From: SKLM01 sp041687115
GTDB taxonomy: Bacteria; Chloroflexota; Anaerolineae; B4-G1
DNA length: 64,000 nt
Reading direction: 5' to 3'
Assembly (NCBI GenBank): GCA_041687115.1
Contig: JAWLCP010000001.1
Span: 40,629-104,628 of the forward strand
A program made the translations under genes and the position numbers. This document shows, in pieces, positions 8,681-16,581 of the stretch; position 1 is the first letter of the stretch, and every line of letters starts with the position of its first letter. The notes below the pieces were generated by a model. That model had not been told where the DNA came from. It was given only the letters and a program-made list of their open reading frames with translations, and did no database searches.

Positions 8681-8720
8681 TTGGGATAAGTTGGGATATA
8701 TTTGGGATATCTTTGGGATA
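8681..8720. repeat. Four phased TTGGGATA repeats
   Basis: The octamer TTGGGATA occurs at 8681, 8691, 8702 and 8713, spaced 10, 11 and 11 bp, close to one helical turn each. The cluster lies in the 92-nt spacer between the AlbA_2 regulator gene and the DUF2079 gene, with all copies in the same orientation (TATCCCAA in the sense of the flanking genes). Same-face spacing suggests cooperative protein binding. It is too short and too irregular for CRISPR. Confidence 0.75.
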
Positions 8721-8735
8721 AATCAGCCTGGCGGA

Positions 8736-10100
8736 TCACCGTAAGATGTAATACGTGCCCTTCTTGGCCCCGATCTTCAGCAGCAATCCTCTGTCCACCA
8801 GCTCGGCCAGATCGAGCCTGAGGGTCTCGGGACTTAGACCGGGACATAGATCGCGATACTCGCGGTTGGTGATACGCCCTCTCTTCTCCACGTAGGCAAG
8901 GGCTTTCGCTTGGCGCTCGCTCACTCGACCGGCCCACTCCGGTTGGGGCTCTCGCTCAAGCACATTATACAGGGTGACACTGAAGGAGTAGGGGCTGTCC
9001 TTGAACTTCGGGGGAGGATGACCAGCTCGGACCATCTCGTCGATCATCAGATCGACCCCCAGCCCCAATTCCTCGATGTAGCCCCATTGATAGAGCCCGG
9101 AGACGATGCATGGATTGCGAGAGAAATGCTCGTCGACGATGTTGTCCACGGTAATGAAGCCGGGTAGGCCTCCCGGGCTGGTAATCTCCATGCGGTCCGA
9201 GAACATGCGGACTTCGATCCGCCGCCCACGCAGGCGGTAATCGCGATGTGCCACAGCGTTGACCAATGCCTCCCGCACAGCAGAGATTGGGTACTCAGTC
9301 CGTTCCTTCCGCTCAAGCTCGGTGACCACCGCTCCTGTCCGCATCTCTTCGCCGACAACCTGCCAGGCCCGCCGGATGATCTGGGGAAGTGGGCCCCCGA
9401 TCTCCTCCCGCCGTCCGTAGCCAGGATGCCCGTCCTCACCGCGCGGCTCGGTTCCGACGAATTTCACGAACGTCAGCCCGCTCTGCGGCAAGAAGACCTG
9501 AGGACTCGACGCGAACAACAGAACCCCTGCCACCGTGGGACGCCCCTCTTCGGTCAGAGCACCTATCTCAAGCAGCAGGTCGTCCACGGAGTGGGCCCAC
9601 GCTCGGTGCTGGCGTTCTCCCCACTTCTCGATGAACTCCTCGATCACTCTGTTGTCGAAGTCGTCGCGTTGTGCGCCTGGCGCGACCTCGGCCTCGAAGT
9701 CGCCCGTTGACTTCGTGGCGGCCAGTTGGCGAATCTCATCTCCGCTGAGCGGGCGGTTCTGTGACCCGGTGCGGACCAGTACTCGCCCGTCAGCCAGGCT
9801 GTGGAGCTCGGGGCTGCGATTGACCACGATGGAGAAGACTAGACCCTCCTCGGCAGTTGCCTGATGCCAACGAGCCTCTACTGGAGGACGGCATTTCTCC
9901 ACCGCAGATTGGAGTGCCATCTCAACCTCGTCGGAGAACATCTCTCCGCTCACTCGACCCTCCTGGTCGATGCCGATGAGGATGGTACCGCCGTCGGAGT
10001 TGGCGAAGGCGACCAGGGTCTCTGCGAGAGCCCAAGCGTTGGGCTCTGGCATCAGAGCTCGCATCTGCCCCTCTTGCCACTCCTCTAGATAATCTTCCAT
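8736..10100 (-). CDS. AlbA_2 / HATPase_c_4 domain ATP-binding putative regulator
   Basis: A 454-residue protein with an N-terminal Schlafen-type AlbA_2 domain (FANSDGGTILIGIDQEG, about 32-48), a central HATPase_c_4-like region (REALVNAVAHRDY, EITSPGGLPG, about 265-310) and a C-terminal winged helix (about 395-454, SPETLRLDLAELVDRGLLLK). Such proteins are annotated as putative transcriptional regulators or ATP-dependent helicase-related proteins; their true role is mostly unknown. It lies 27 nt downstream of gyrA on the same strand and just before the phased TTGGGATA repeats, which could be its binding site. The start has only a weak AGAGAG SD. Confidence 0.82.
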   Translation of the reverse strand: MEDYLEEWQEGQMRALMPEPNAWALAETLVAFANSDGGTILIGIDQEGRVSGEMFSDEVEMALQSAVEKCRPPVEARWHQATAEEGLVFSIVVNRSPELHSLADGRVLVRTGSQNRPLSGDEIRQLAATKSTGDFEAEVAPGAQRDDFDNRVIEEFIEKWGERQHRAWAHSVDDLLLEIGALTEEGRPTVAGVLLFASSPQVFLPQSGLTFVKFVGTEPRGEDGHPGYGRREEIGGPLPQIIRRAWQVVGEEMRTGAVVTELERKERTEYPISAVREALVNAVAHRDYRLRGRRIEVRMFSDRMEITSPGGLPGFITVDNIVDEHFSRNPCIVSGLYQWGYIEELGLGVDLMIDEMVRAGHPPPKFKDSPYSFSVTLYNVLEREPQPEWAGRVSERQAKALAYVEKRGRITNREYRDLCPGLSPETLRLDLAELVDRGLLLKIGAKKGTYYILR

Positions 10101-10127
10101 CTCTCTTGGACTAGTCCCAGGATCGTG

Positions 10128-12587
10128 CTAGGTTGCTTGCTCTTCGTCCCTGACCGTCTCGTCGCCGAGTACCGCCACCGAGACGATCTCATCGCCATCC
10201 TTGAGGTCCATCACCGTTACTCCCCGTGCCGCGCGACCCAATCGCGAGATCTCGTTCGCACGGGTGCGAAGTGCGATGCCCCTTGCTGTGATGAATGTGA
10301 TCTCTTCGTCGGGGTGTACCACGCGGGCGGTGGCCACAGTCCCTGCGTCCTTTCCCTTGAAGCAGAGTACGCCCTTCGTATACCGTCCTTGCACGCGGAA
10401 CTCGCTCAGCGGCGTGCGCTTCCCATATCCTTTGGTCGTAACCGTCAGAAGATCAGCTTGAGGATCCACGATACACGCGCTGACCACCTGATCGCCCTGC
10501 TCCAGTCTGATAGCGTATACTCCCATAGCGTTTCGTCCAACAGGTCGCACCTCTTTCTCTCGAAACCGCAGCCCTTGACCTTGCTCGGTCACGACGATCA
10601 GTTCCTGGCTGCCTTGAGTGCGTCGGACCCAACCCAATTCATCTCCGGACTCCAGTCGAATCGCGATCAGGCCGCTGGGGCGTACGTCTTTGAACTCGCT
10701 CAACGCCGTGCGCTTGACTCGCCCCTGCCGCGTGAACATCGTCAGATAGCCCTCTTCTCGGAAGTCCGACACGGCGACTGCCGAGGTGATCTGCTCGTCG
10801 GCATCAAGGCTGATGAGCCCCACCAGTAAGTCGCCCTCAGAAGTGCGTCCGGCACCGGGAATCTCGTAGGCGCGCTTCTGATAGACCTTGCCCTTATCAC
10901 TGAAGAAGAGAATCGAATCCAGAGTGTGAGCTGGGAAGAAGTGGAGAACTTCATCTCTCTCTCGTGTGTCCACGCCAATCACGCCTCGCCCTCCACGGCG
11001 CTGCGTGCGGTAGACGTCCATCGGCACTCGCTTGATGTATCCTCGCTCTGTAATGGAAATGAATACGTCTTCCTCGGCAATCAGATCTTCCTCATCCAGT
11101 TCTGCATCTCCACTGATGATACGCGTGCGGCGCTCGTCGCCGTAATTCTCTTCCAGTTCGGCGAGTTCATCCTTGATGAGCCGAAGGATTTCGTGCGGCG
11201 ATTCCAGCAGGTTCCTCAACTGCTCGATCTGATTGCCCAACTCTGCGTACTCATCCTGAACCTTCTGGCGCTCCAGCGCTGCCAGACGACGCAACGGCAT
11301 GTCGAGAATTGCCTCCGCTTGTACCTCTGTCAGCGTGAAGCGTTCCATCAACCGCTCTCGCGCAGTGCTCACGTCTGGCGACTGTCGGATTGTCTTGATG
11401 ACAGCGTCCAGGTGGTCGAGCGCTATGAGCAACCCCTCCAGAACGTGAGCCCGGCGCTGTGCTTTGTCCAGATCGTAGCGAGTACGCCGGATTAGCACAT
11501 CGCGCCGGTGCTCGATGTACCGCTGAAGCGCACGCTTAAGGCTCAGCAACTGCGGTTCGTTGTCGACCAGGGCTAGCATCTGTGCGCCGAACGTGCTTTG
11601 CAGGGGCGTGTACTTGAACAAGCGGTTGAGCGCCTTGCGGGGCTGGGCGCCGGACTTCAGTTCGATGATGATGCTGAGACCATGGCGATCGGATTCGTCA
11701 CGAAGGTCGGAGATGCTCGTCAGTCGATCGGAGCGGACGAGCTTCGCGATCCGTTCTAACAGCGTGGTCTTGTTGATCTGGTATGGAATCTCGGTGACTA
11801 CGATGCGATGCCGTCCATTGTCCATCTCTTCAATGGCCGCTTTCGCCCGCATGATGATCCGGCCTCGCCCCGTAGCATACGCCTGAATGATTCCCTCACG
11901 CCCGACGATGATGCCTCCCGTCGGGAAGTCGGGACCGTTCACGTATGTCATCAGATCGTCGAGCGTCACCTCGTCCGGTGCATGCCAGTGATCGATGAAG
12001 TGACGGATAGCGTTGCAGATCTCTGTCAGGTTGTGAGGGGGTATGTTGGTCGCCATCCCGACGGCGATGCCAGCCGACCCATTGATCAGCAGATTGGGAA
12101 GGCGGGCTGGTAATACTTTCGGCTCCTGAAGAGAGCCATCGAAGTTGTCGATCCAGTCGACAGTGTCCTTGTCGATGTCCTGCAGGAGCTCGGTGGCAAT
12201 GCCATCCAGACGAGCTTCGGTGTAGCGCATTGCTGCGGGACTGTCTCCATCGATTGAGCCGAAGTTGCCCTGTCCATCGACCAGCGGATAGCGGAGACTG
12301 AAGTCCTGAGCCATCCTGGCCATCGCATTGTAGACAGCGGCATCGCCGTGGGGATGATACTTCCCCAGCACCTCGCCTACGATGCGAGCGGATTTCTTGT
12401 GAGAGCGATCGGGACGCAGCCCCAGATCGTGCATCGCATACAGAATGCGGCGTTGAACCGGCTTGAGACCGTCGCGGGCGTCGGGCAAAGCACGCGAGAC
12501 GATGACGCTCATCGCGTAATCCAGATAAGCGCTGCGCATCTCGCGCTCGATGTCTATGGGCTGTACTGTGCCAATCTCAGCTTCCAA
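10128..12587 (-). CDS. gyrA: DNA gyrase subunit A
   Basis: An 819-residue type IIA topoisomerase subunit that breaks and rejoins DNA during ATP-driven negative supercoiling with GyrB. The catalytic Tyr is Y122 (AAMRYTE), and the gyrase-specific GyrA box is QRRGGRGV, so this is GyrA rather than ParC. Numbering coincides with E. coli in the quinolone pocket, which reads HPHGDAAVYN: Ala at 83 and Asn at 87 in place of Ser and Asp. The start codon is TTG with GGAGG 8 nt upstream. A TTTACG-17-TATAAT promoter lies 45-73 nt upstream. No gyrB is in the window. Confidence 0.97.
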   Translation of the reverse strand: MEAEIGTVQPIDIEREMRSAYLDYAMSVIVSRALPDARDGLKPVQRRILYAMHDLGLRPDRSHKKSARIVGEVLGKYHPHGDAAVYNAMARMAQDFSLRYPLVDGQGNFGSIDGDSPAAMRYTEARLDGIATELLQDIDKDTVDWIDNFDGSLQEPKVLPARLPNLLINGSAGIAVGMATNIPPHNLTEICNAIRHFIDHWHAPDEVTLDDLMTYVNGPDFPTGGIIVGREGIIQAYATGRGRIIMRAKAAIEEMDNGRHRIVVTEIPYQINKTTLLERIAKLVRSDRLTSISDLRDESDRHGLSIIIELKSGAQPRKALNRLFKYTPLQSTFGAQMLALVDNEPQLLSLKRALQRYIEHRRDVLIRRTRYDLDKAQRRAHVLEGLLIALDHLDAVIKTIRQSPDVSTARERLMERFTLTEVQAEAILDMPLRRLAALERQKVQDEYAELGNQIEQLRNLLESPHEILRLIKDELAELEENYGDERRTRIISGDAELDEEDLIAEEDVFISITERGYIKRVPMDVYRTQRRGGRGVIGVDTRERDEVLHFFPAHTLDSILFFSDKGKVYQKRAYEIPGAGRTSEGDLLVGLISLDADEQITSAVAVSDFREEGYLTMFTRQGRVKRTALSEFKDVRPSGLIAIRLESGDELGWVRRTQGSQELIVVTEQGQGLRFREKEVRPVGRNAMGVYAIRLEQGDQVVSACIVDPQADLLTVTTKGYGKRTPLSEFRVQGRYTKGVLCFKGKDAGTVATARVVHPDEEITFITARGIALRTRANEISRLGRAARGVTVMDLKDGDEIVSVAVLGDETVRDEEQAT

Positions 12588-12631
12588 TGGAGTGGCCTCC
12601 GGGACGTCAGATGAGATGAATCTGCGACGAT

Positions 12632-12660
12632 ATTATACTCCGCATAGGCCAAAACGTAAA
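12632..12660 (-). promoter_or_regulatory. Sigma-70-type promoter of gyrA
   Basis: On the minus strand TTTACG (12655-12660) is separated by 17 nt from a perfect TATAAT (12632-12637). The start point would fall near 12625, giving a leader of about 38 nt before the gyrA TTG. Confidence 0.7.
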
Positions 12661-12678
12661 ACAAACGGGCCTCGACCT

Positions 12679-14280
12679 CTATCTCACGTGCTGCGCATCG
12701 GGGTGAACATATCGGTAGACGTCGACTCGTGTGAAGTGTGCCTCACTCACCCGCTGCAGGTGTTCGTCCAGCCAGCGCTGCACCAGGTTGCGTTCGTCCC
12801 ACATCCCCACCTCGGTGGCCACCAGCCAGATTACCTTGTGGTCTTTGGTGATCTCTCTCATCCGCCAGGCTGCCTCTTGTTCGCTCATCTGATACCCTCC
12901 GTCTGGTGCTCGATGGTTCGTATAGGGGCCCTCCGCCCATGCATATGTCTCCATCGGGAAGTAGTAGTCAAATGCATACCTTCCGTACGGGATTTGAAAG
13001 ATGATCAGATCCTCGAATCTCGACTGCTCGGCCATGATAACCGGGAGGTACCACCTGAATGGTGAATCCTTTACAGCGACAGGCGCCTCGACTGGTGGCG
13101 GCGGCTCGTCGTGGCTCGCCACGTATGCAGCCACGGCGCGGAAGTCGGATTTGATCGGGGTCGTGGCCTGCCTCCAGACGTTGATTCCGTTAAGAGCCAG
13201 AACGATGATCAGCAGCCCCGCCCCCACCAGCCAGCTCCAGTTCTTGGGACGTGCAAAGGAGGTCAGGGCCAGCGCGACAAGCAGGTAGAACGGCGGTGTG
13301 GACCAGATGAGATACCGGTCGGTGAAAAGGGGCTGCCGCAATGAGATGAGCCAGACAGAGATTAGCGGAGTCAACAGCCAGATCGACAGCGCCAGGCCAT
13401 CGCTCGGGCGTTCCTCCCGTCTTGCCCTTTCTGTGGAGATCAGGGGCAGGCATGACACTTGACTGAACAGCCCGGTTGCGGCCAACAGGGCCGCCAGCGC
13501 TGCTCCCCAAGTGCTCCCCCAGCCGGCTATACCCGTGGACCAGCCGTTCAGCAAGATCACGATCATCTGATCCAACGAGTAGGAGGTGAAGCCCGTCTCC
13601 CGGGTTTCCAGAGCTAGCGGGGCTTGCCAGGCGACCAACGGCAGATACGGCAACGTAAGCACGGCCAGGCTGGTCAGGGCGCGTCTCCATTCTTCCCGCG
13701 TCCGAGACCACCATACCAGAGAGACCAGTACCTGGACGGGAATGAGTAGAGCGGCCAGGATGTGCGAATAGAAGGCCGCCGTCGTCGCCGCGATCTGGGT
13801 CAGCCACCAACCCCACTCTCCGCTCTCAAGCGCACGCCGCAGGCTGTAGATGGCCAATAAGCCTAAGGCCAGCACAAGAGAATACATCTTGACCTCTTGG
13901 CTGTACCAAACCAGATAAGGAGAGCTTGTCACCAGCAGAGCAGACAGGAGCCCAACCGGGGAATTGAAGAGACGGCGGCCAAGCACGTAGATCAGCGGTA
14001 TCGCGAGGATGCCAGGGATGAGGGAGGAGAAGCGCATCGCGTACTCGCTCGTTCCGGTGAATGCGATCCACCCGCGAAGCAGCAGATAGTAGAGAGGCCC
14101 GTTCCAGCCGGGCCGAGTGAAGTTGCTGAGTACCTCTGTCCAGGGGGCGATGGCGAAGCGAAGTGCATCGACTTCGTCTCGCCACAGGGATTGGGAATCC
14201 AGGGATGAAGCGCGCACGAAGAAGGCCCCCAACGCCAGGAGGCTGATCGCTGCAAGGTAGCGGGAGCGTGTTCGACTCAT
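12679..14280 (-). CDS. GT39-like (PMT family) membrane glycosyltransferase
   Basis: A 533-residue protein with about 10 membrane segments, then a soluble C-terminal part from about residue 385. The first loop carries SLWRDEVDALRF, with the Asp-Glu pair typical of GT-C enzymes that use polyprenyl-phosphate sugars. SYSPYLVWYSQEVKMYS-type sequence (here SSPYLVWYSQEVKMY, about 125) is characteristic of bacterial DPM-protein mannosyltransferase-like proteins. It is upstream of gyrA on the same strand and ends 14 nt before the gyrA promoter. The acceptor, lipid or protein, cannot be told. Confidence 0.83.
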   Translation of the reverse strand: MSRTRSRYLAAISLLALGAFFVRASSLDSQSLWRDEVDALRFAIAPWTEVLSNFTRPGWNGPLYYLLLRGWIAFTGTSEYAMRFSSLIPGILAIPLIYVLGRRLFNSPVGLLSALLVTSSPYLVWYSQEVKMYSLVLALGLLAIYSLRRALESGEWGWWLTQIAATTAAFYSHILAALLIPVQVLVSLVWWSRTREEWRRALTSLAVLTLPYLPLVAWQAPLALETRETGFTSYSLDQMIVILLNGWSTGIAGWGSTWGAALAALLAATGLFSQVSCLPLISTERARREERPSDGLALSIWLLTPLISVWLISLRQPLFTDRYLIWSTPPFYLLVALALTSFARPKNWSWLVGAGLLIIVLALNGINVWRQATTPIKSDFRAVAAYVASHDEPPPPVEAPVAVKDSPFRWYLPVIMAEQSRFEDLIIFQIPYGRYAFDYYFPMETYAWAEGPYTNHRAPDGGYQMSEQEAAWRMREITKDHKVIWLVATEVGMWDERNLVQRWLDEHLQRVSEAHFTRVDVYRYVHPDAQHVR

Positions 14281-14295
14281 CGGCGAGCGGTTATC

Positions 14296-16581
14296 CTACG
14301 CGCGCTCGGCTCCTCCCGCTTCCCAGAACGTCTGTAGTGCAATGAACGGCACCGCTGGCTGTTGATCACCTCGTTTCCCGGAGTTCCACGTCATGATCAG
14401 GTCCCTCTTGGCGCGGGTGATGCCCACATACAGCAGCCTCATTCGTTCCGTAGCGTAACTGAAGCGCGCCTTGCGCGTCGCCTCGCCTTCCACGTAGGAC
14501 GAGGCGCGCCCTTGAGCGTCCTCGGCGGTCTTTCCCACAGCGGCTCTCAGCTGTGCCAGCCCCTCTGCTTCCAGATTGAGGCTGTCGCGTACAAACCACC
14601 TCTCCGAGATAAACTGATCGTGTGGAAGCCCTGCAGGGAAGTTGTAGTTGTTGACTGAAATCAGGTAGACTCGGTCCCATTCCAGGCCCTTTGCCTTATG
14701 CACCGTGCTCACCACGACCTGTCCCCTGTGATGTTCTGGGTTGAAACGAGTGTCCTCGTCGCTCAGCCCTAAGAAGCGGCGCTCGTTTCGCGCGATCACG
14801 GCCAGTTCCTCTGTCAGCTCCGGCAGGCGCCAGTCCGGGTGCCGTTCGCTTACGCGCCCCAGCACGACCGCCAGCTTGTGGGCCATAGCGAGGTCCACCG
14901 GCTCATCGAACAGATCCTGGGCCAGCGTGAGGATCAGTTGGTCGATGGGCAGCAGGGCTGCCTCGTGCCAGCGGCGTACCAACCGGCGAAACTCATCCAG
15001 ATGCTCACGTATTCCCAACAGTTCGTCGGAGAATCCTGCATCATCCATCCAATCGCGTCCCACGCGCGGCCAGAGGAAACCCTCGACTCTACGGCACCTG
15101 CGGAGCGCCTGTGCAACCCTGTCCACCCGCCTCTGCGCGTCCGCGTCTTCACGATCGTCTCTTCGCCACACACGGTAGACCCGGGCTAGCTTCGCCGCAG
15201 AGACGGGATCAGCCAGGTAATTGACTACGTTCCCCAAAGCCCCGGCGGTTTCGCGGGTAGCCCTCGTGCTCCGCAGCAGCTCCACGTGTTTAATCCCTCT
15301 ACGCTCTAGTTCGTTGACCACCTGGAAGCCTCGCAGATTACGCGGCACCAGTACGGCCACCGTTTGATCCACGTGATCCGGTAGCCAACGGGCTATTGAG
15401 TCCGCCACGGCGTGGATCTCTTCCTGTGGTGTGAATTTCCTTCCCACGATCTGCACCTGACCATGTCTGTCGACCGGGTTGGGCTGGGGGTCACCCGGTG
15501 GCGTGGGTTCGATGTGGGGCGGCGTGAGGGCACCACGAACCGCTTCGACGGGATGTTTCTCCTGCGTCCAATCAATGAGATAGTTGGCCAGATCGATGAT
15601 GCTCTGGGTTGAGCGGCCAGAATTGGGCAGCTCGCGCCTTTCGACGTCGGCTCTCGCCAGGAACTCACGCAGGTGCTCAGGACTGGCGGTGGTGAAGGTC
15701 TCATAGATGGCCTGGTTAGGATCGCCCACGCGCACCCAGTTCCCGGCTGTGCCTGTACTCGTGGAAGGATCGGATCCTGCAAGAAGCGCCAGGATTCTCT
15801 GCTGGAGACGGCTGCTGTCCTGGGCCTCGTCCTCCAGGATGTACGGCCATCTCTGTCGCAACCGCTCCAGCAGATCCTGGTCCAGCTCCAACGCCTCGAG
15901 GGCGAGCCGGATCAGATCGTCGAAGTCGACCGCCCCGCGGTATACGAGTGCTCTCTGGTAGTCGGCATAGATTGCCCATCCCATCTCGGCCAGGGGCAGC
16001 GTCTGCAAATACCTGTCCAGGTGGTCCCGCAACTCGGCCGGCGTGAGCTGCCAGTCCTTGGCCTGTCTGATGAAGTTGGACGCGATGTTGGTGATCAGGT
16101 CTGGCCATTGGTCTCCACGCACCCACTCTCGTTGTCGCTCATCCAGGTCCAGTGCAAGGAAATCATTGATCATATCGGGATGGCTGCTCAGCCAGGCTTC
16201 CGCCGTGTCTCGCAGAATCCGGCCACTCTCCCGCTCATCGATGATCTGAAAGTCGTCTGACAGGGCGACCAGGGCTGGTCGCTCGCGGACGATGTCGTGC
16301 GCCAGGCCATGGAGCGTGCGCACCCGAAAGCCCAGATTTGGCAGCAACCCGTGCCCTGCCAAGAAGCCGGCTACCTGCCCGGCGAAGTTGTCGACGGCGG
16401 AGTTGACCAGAGTCACGACCAGCACCTCCTGGTCATCCCCGAGCGAATTGCCCGCGACCAGCCTCGCAGCCAGAGCCGAAAGCGTGACAGTCTTGCCACT
16501 ACCGGGCACTGCCGCCACGCCCATCTTCCCGCCGGTGTAGTTCAGGACTTCCTGCTGCTTGGGTCGTGCCTCAAATGGCAT
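14296..16581 (-). CDS. UvrD/PcrA-like SF1 DNA helicase
   Basis: A 761-residue superfamily 1A helicase with all motifs: Walker A AVPGSGKT (24-31), motif II LEDEAQDSS (249-257), motif III RVGDPNQAIYETF (284-296), motif V VSTVHKAKGLEWDRV, and motif VI LLYVGITRAKRDL. It should unwind DNA 3'-5'. There is no RecB-type nuclease domain; the protein ends about 40 residues after motif VI. Its start lies inside the end of the next upstream gene (11-nt overlap), so the two are almost certainly co-translated. That partner is a degenerate helicase, which points to a two-subunit repair or recombination enzyme. Confidence 0.9.
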   Translation of the reverse strand: MPFEARPKQQEVLNYTGGKMGVAAVPGSGKTVTLSALAARLVAGNSLGDDQEVLVVTLVNSAVDNFAGQVAGFLAGHGLLPNLGFRVRTLHGLAHDIVRERPALVALSDDFQIIDERESGRILRDTAEAWLSSHPDMINDFLALDLDERQREWVRGDQWPDLITNIASNFIRQAKDWQLTPAELRDHLDRYLQTLPLAEMGWAIYADYQRALVYRGAVDFDDLIRLALEALELDQDLLERLRQRWPYILEDEAQDSSRLQQRILALLAGSDPSTSTGTAGNWVRVGDPNQAIYETFTTASPEHLREFLARADVERRELPNSGRSTQSIIDLANYLIDWTQEKHPVEAVRGALTPPHIEPTPPGDPQPNPVDRHGQVQIVGRKFTPQEEIHAVADSIARWLPDHVDQTVAVLVPRNLRGFQVVNELERRGIKHVELLRSTRATRETAGALGNVVNYLADPVSAAKLARVYRVWRRDDREDADAQRRVDRVAQALRRCRRVEGFLWPRVGRDWMDDAGFSDELLGIREHLDEFRRLVRRWHEAALLPIDQLILTLAQDLFDEPVDLAMAHKLAVVLGRVSERHPDWRLPELTEELAVIARNERRFLGLSDEDTRFNPEHHRGQVVVSTVHKAKGLEWDRVYLISVNNYNFPAGLPHDQFISERWFVRDSLNLEAEGLAQLRAAVGKTAEDAQGRASSYVEGEATRKARFSYATERMRLLYVGITRAKRDLIMTWNSGKRGDQQPAVPFIALQTFWEAGGAERA

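Noticed and set aside
8681..8720. TTGGGATA cluster as a CRISPR array
   Set aside because: The unit is 8 bp and the period 10-11 bp, so there are no spacers; no cas gene is near.
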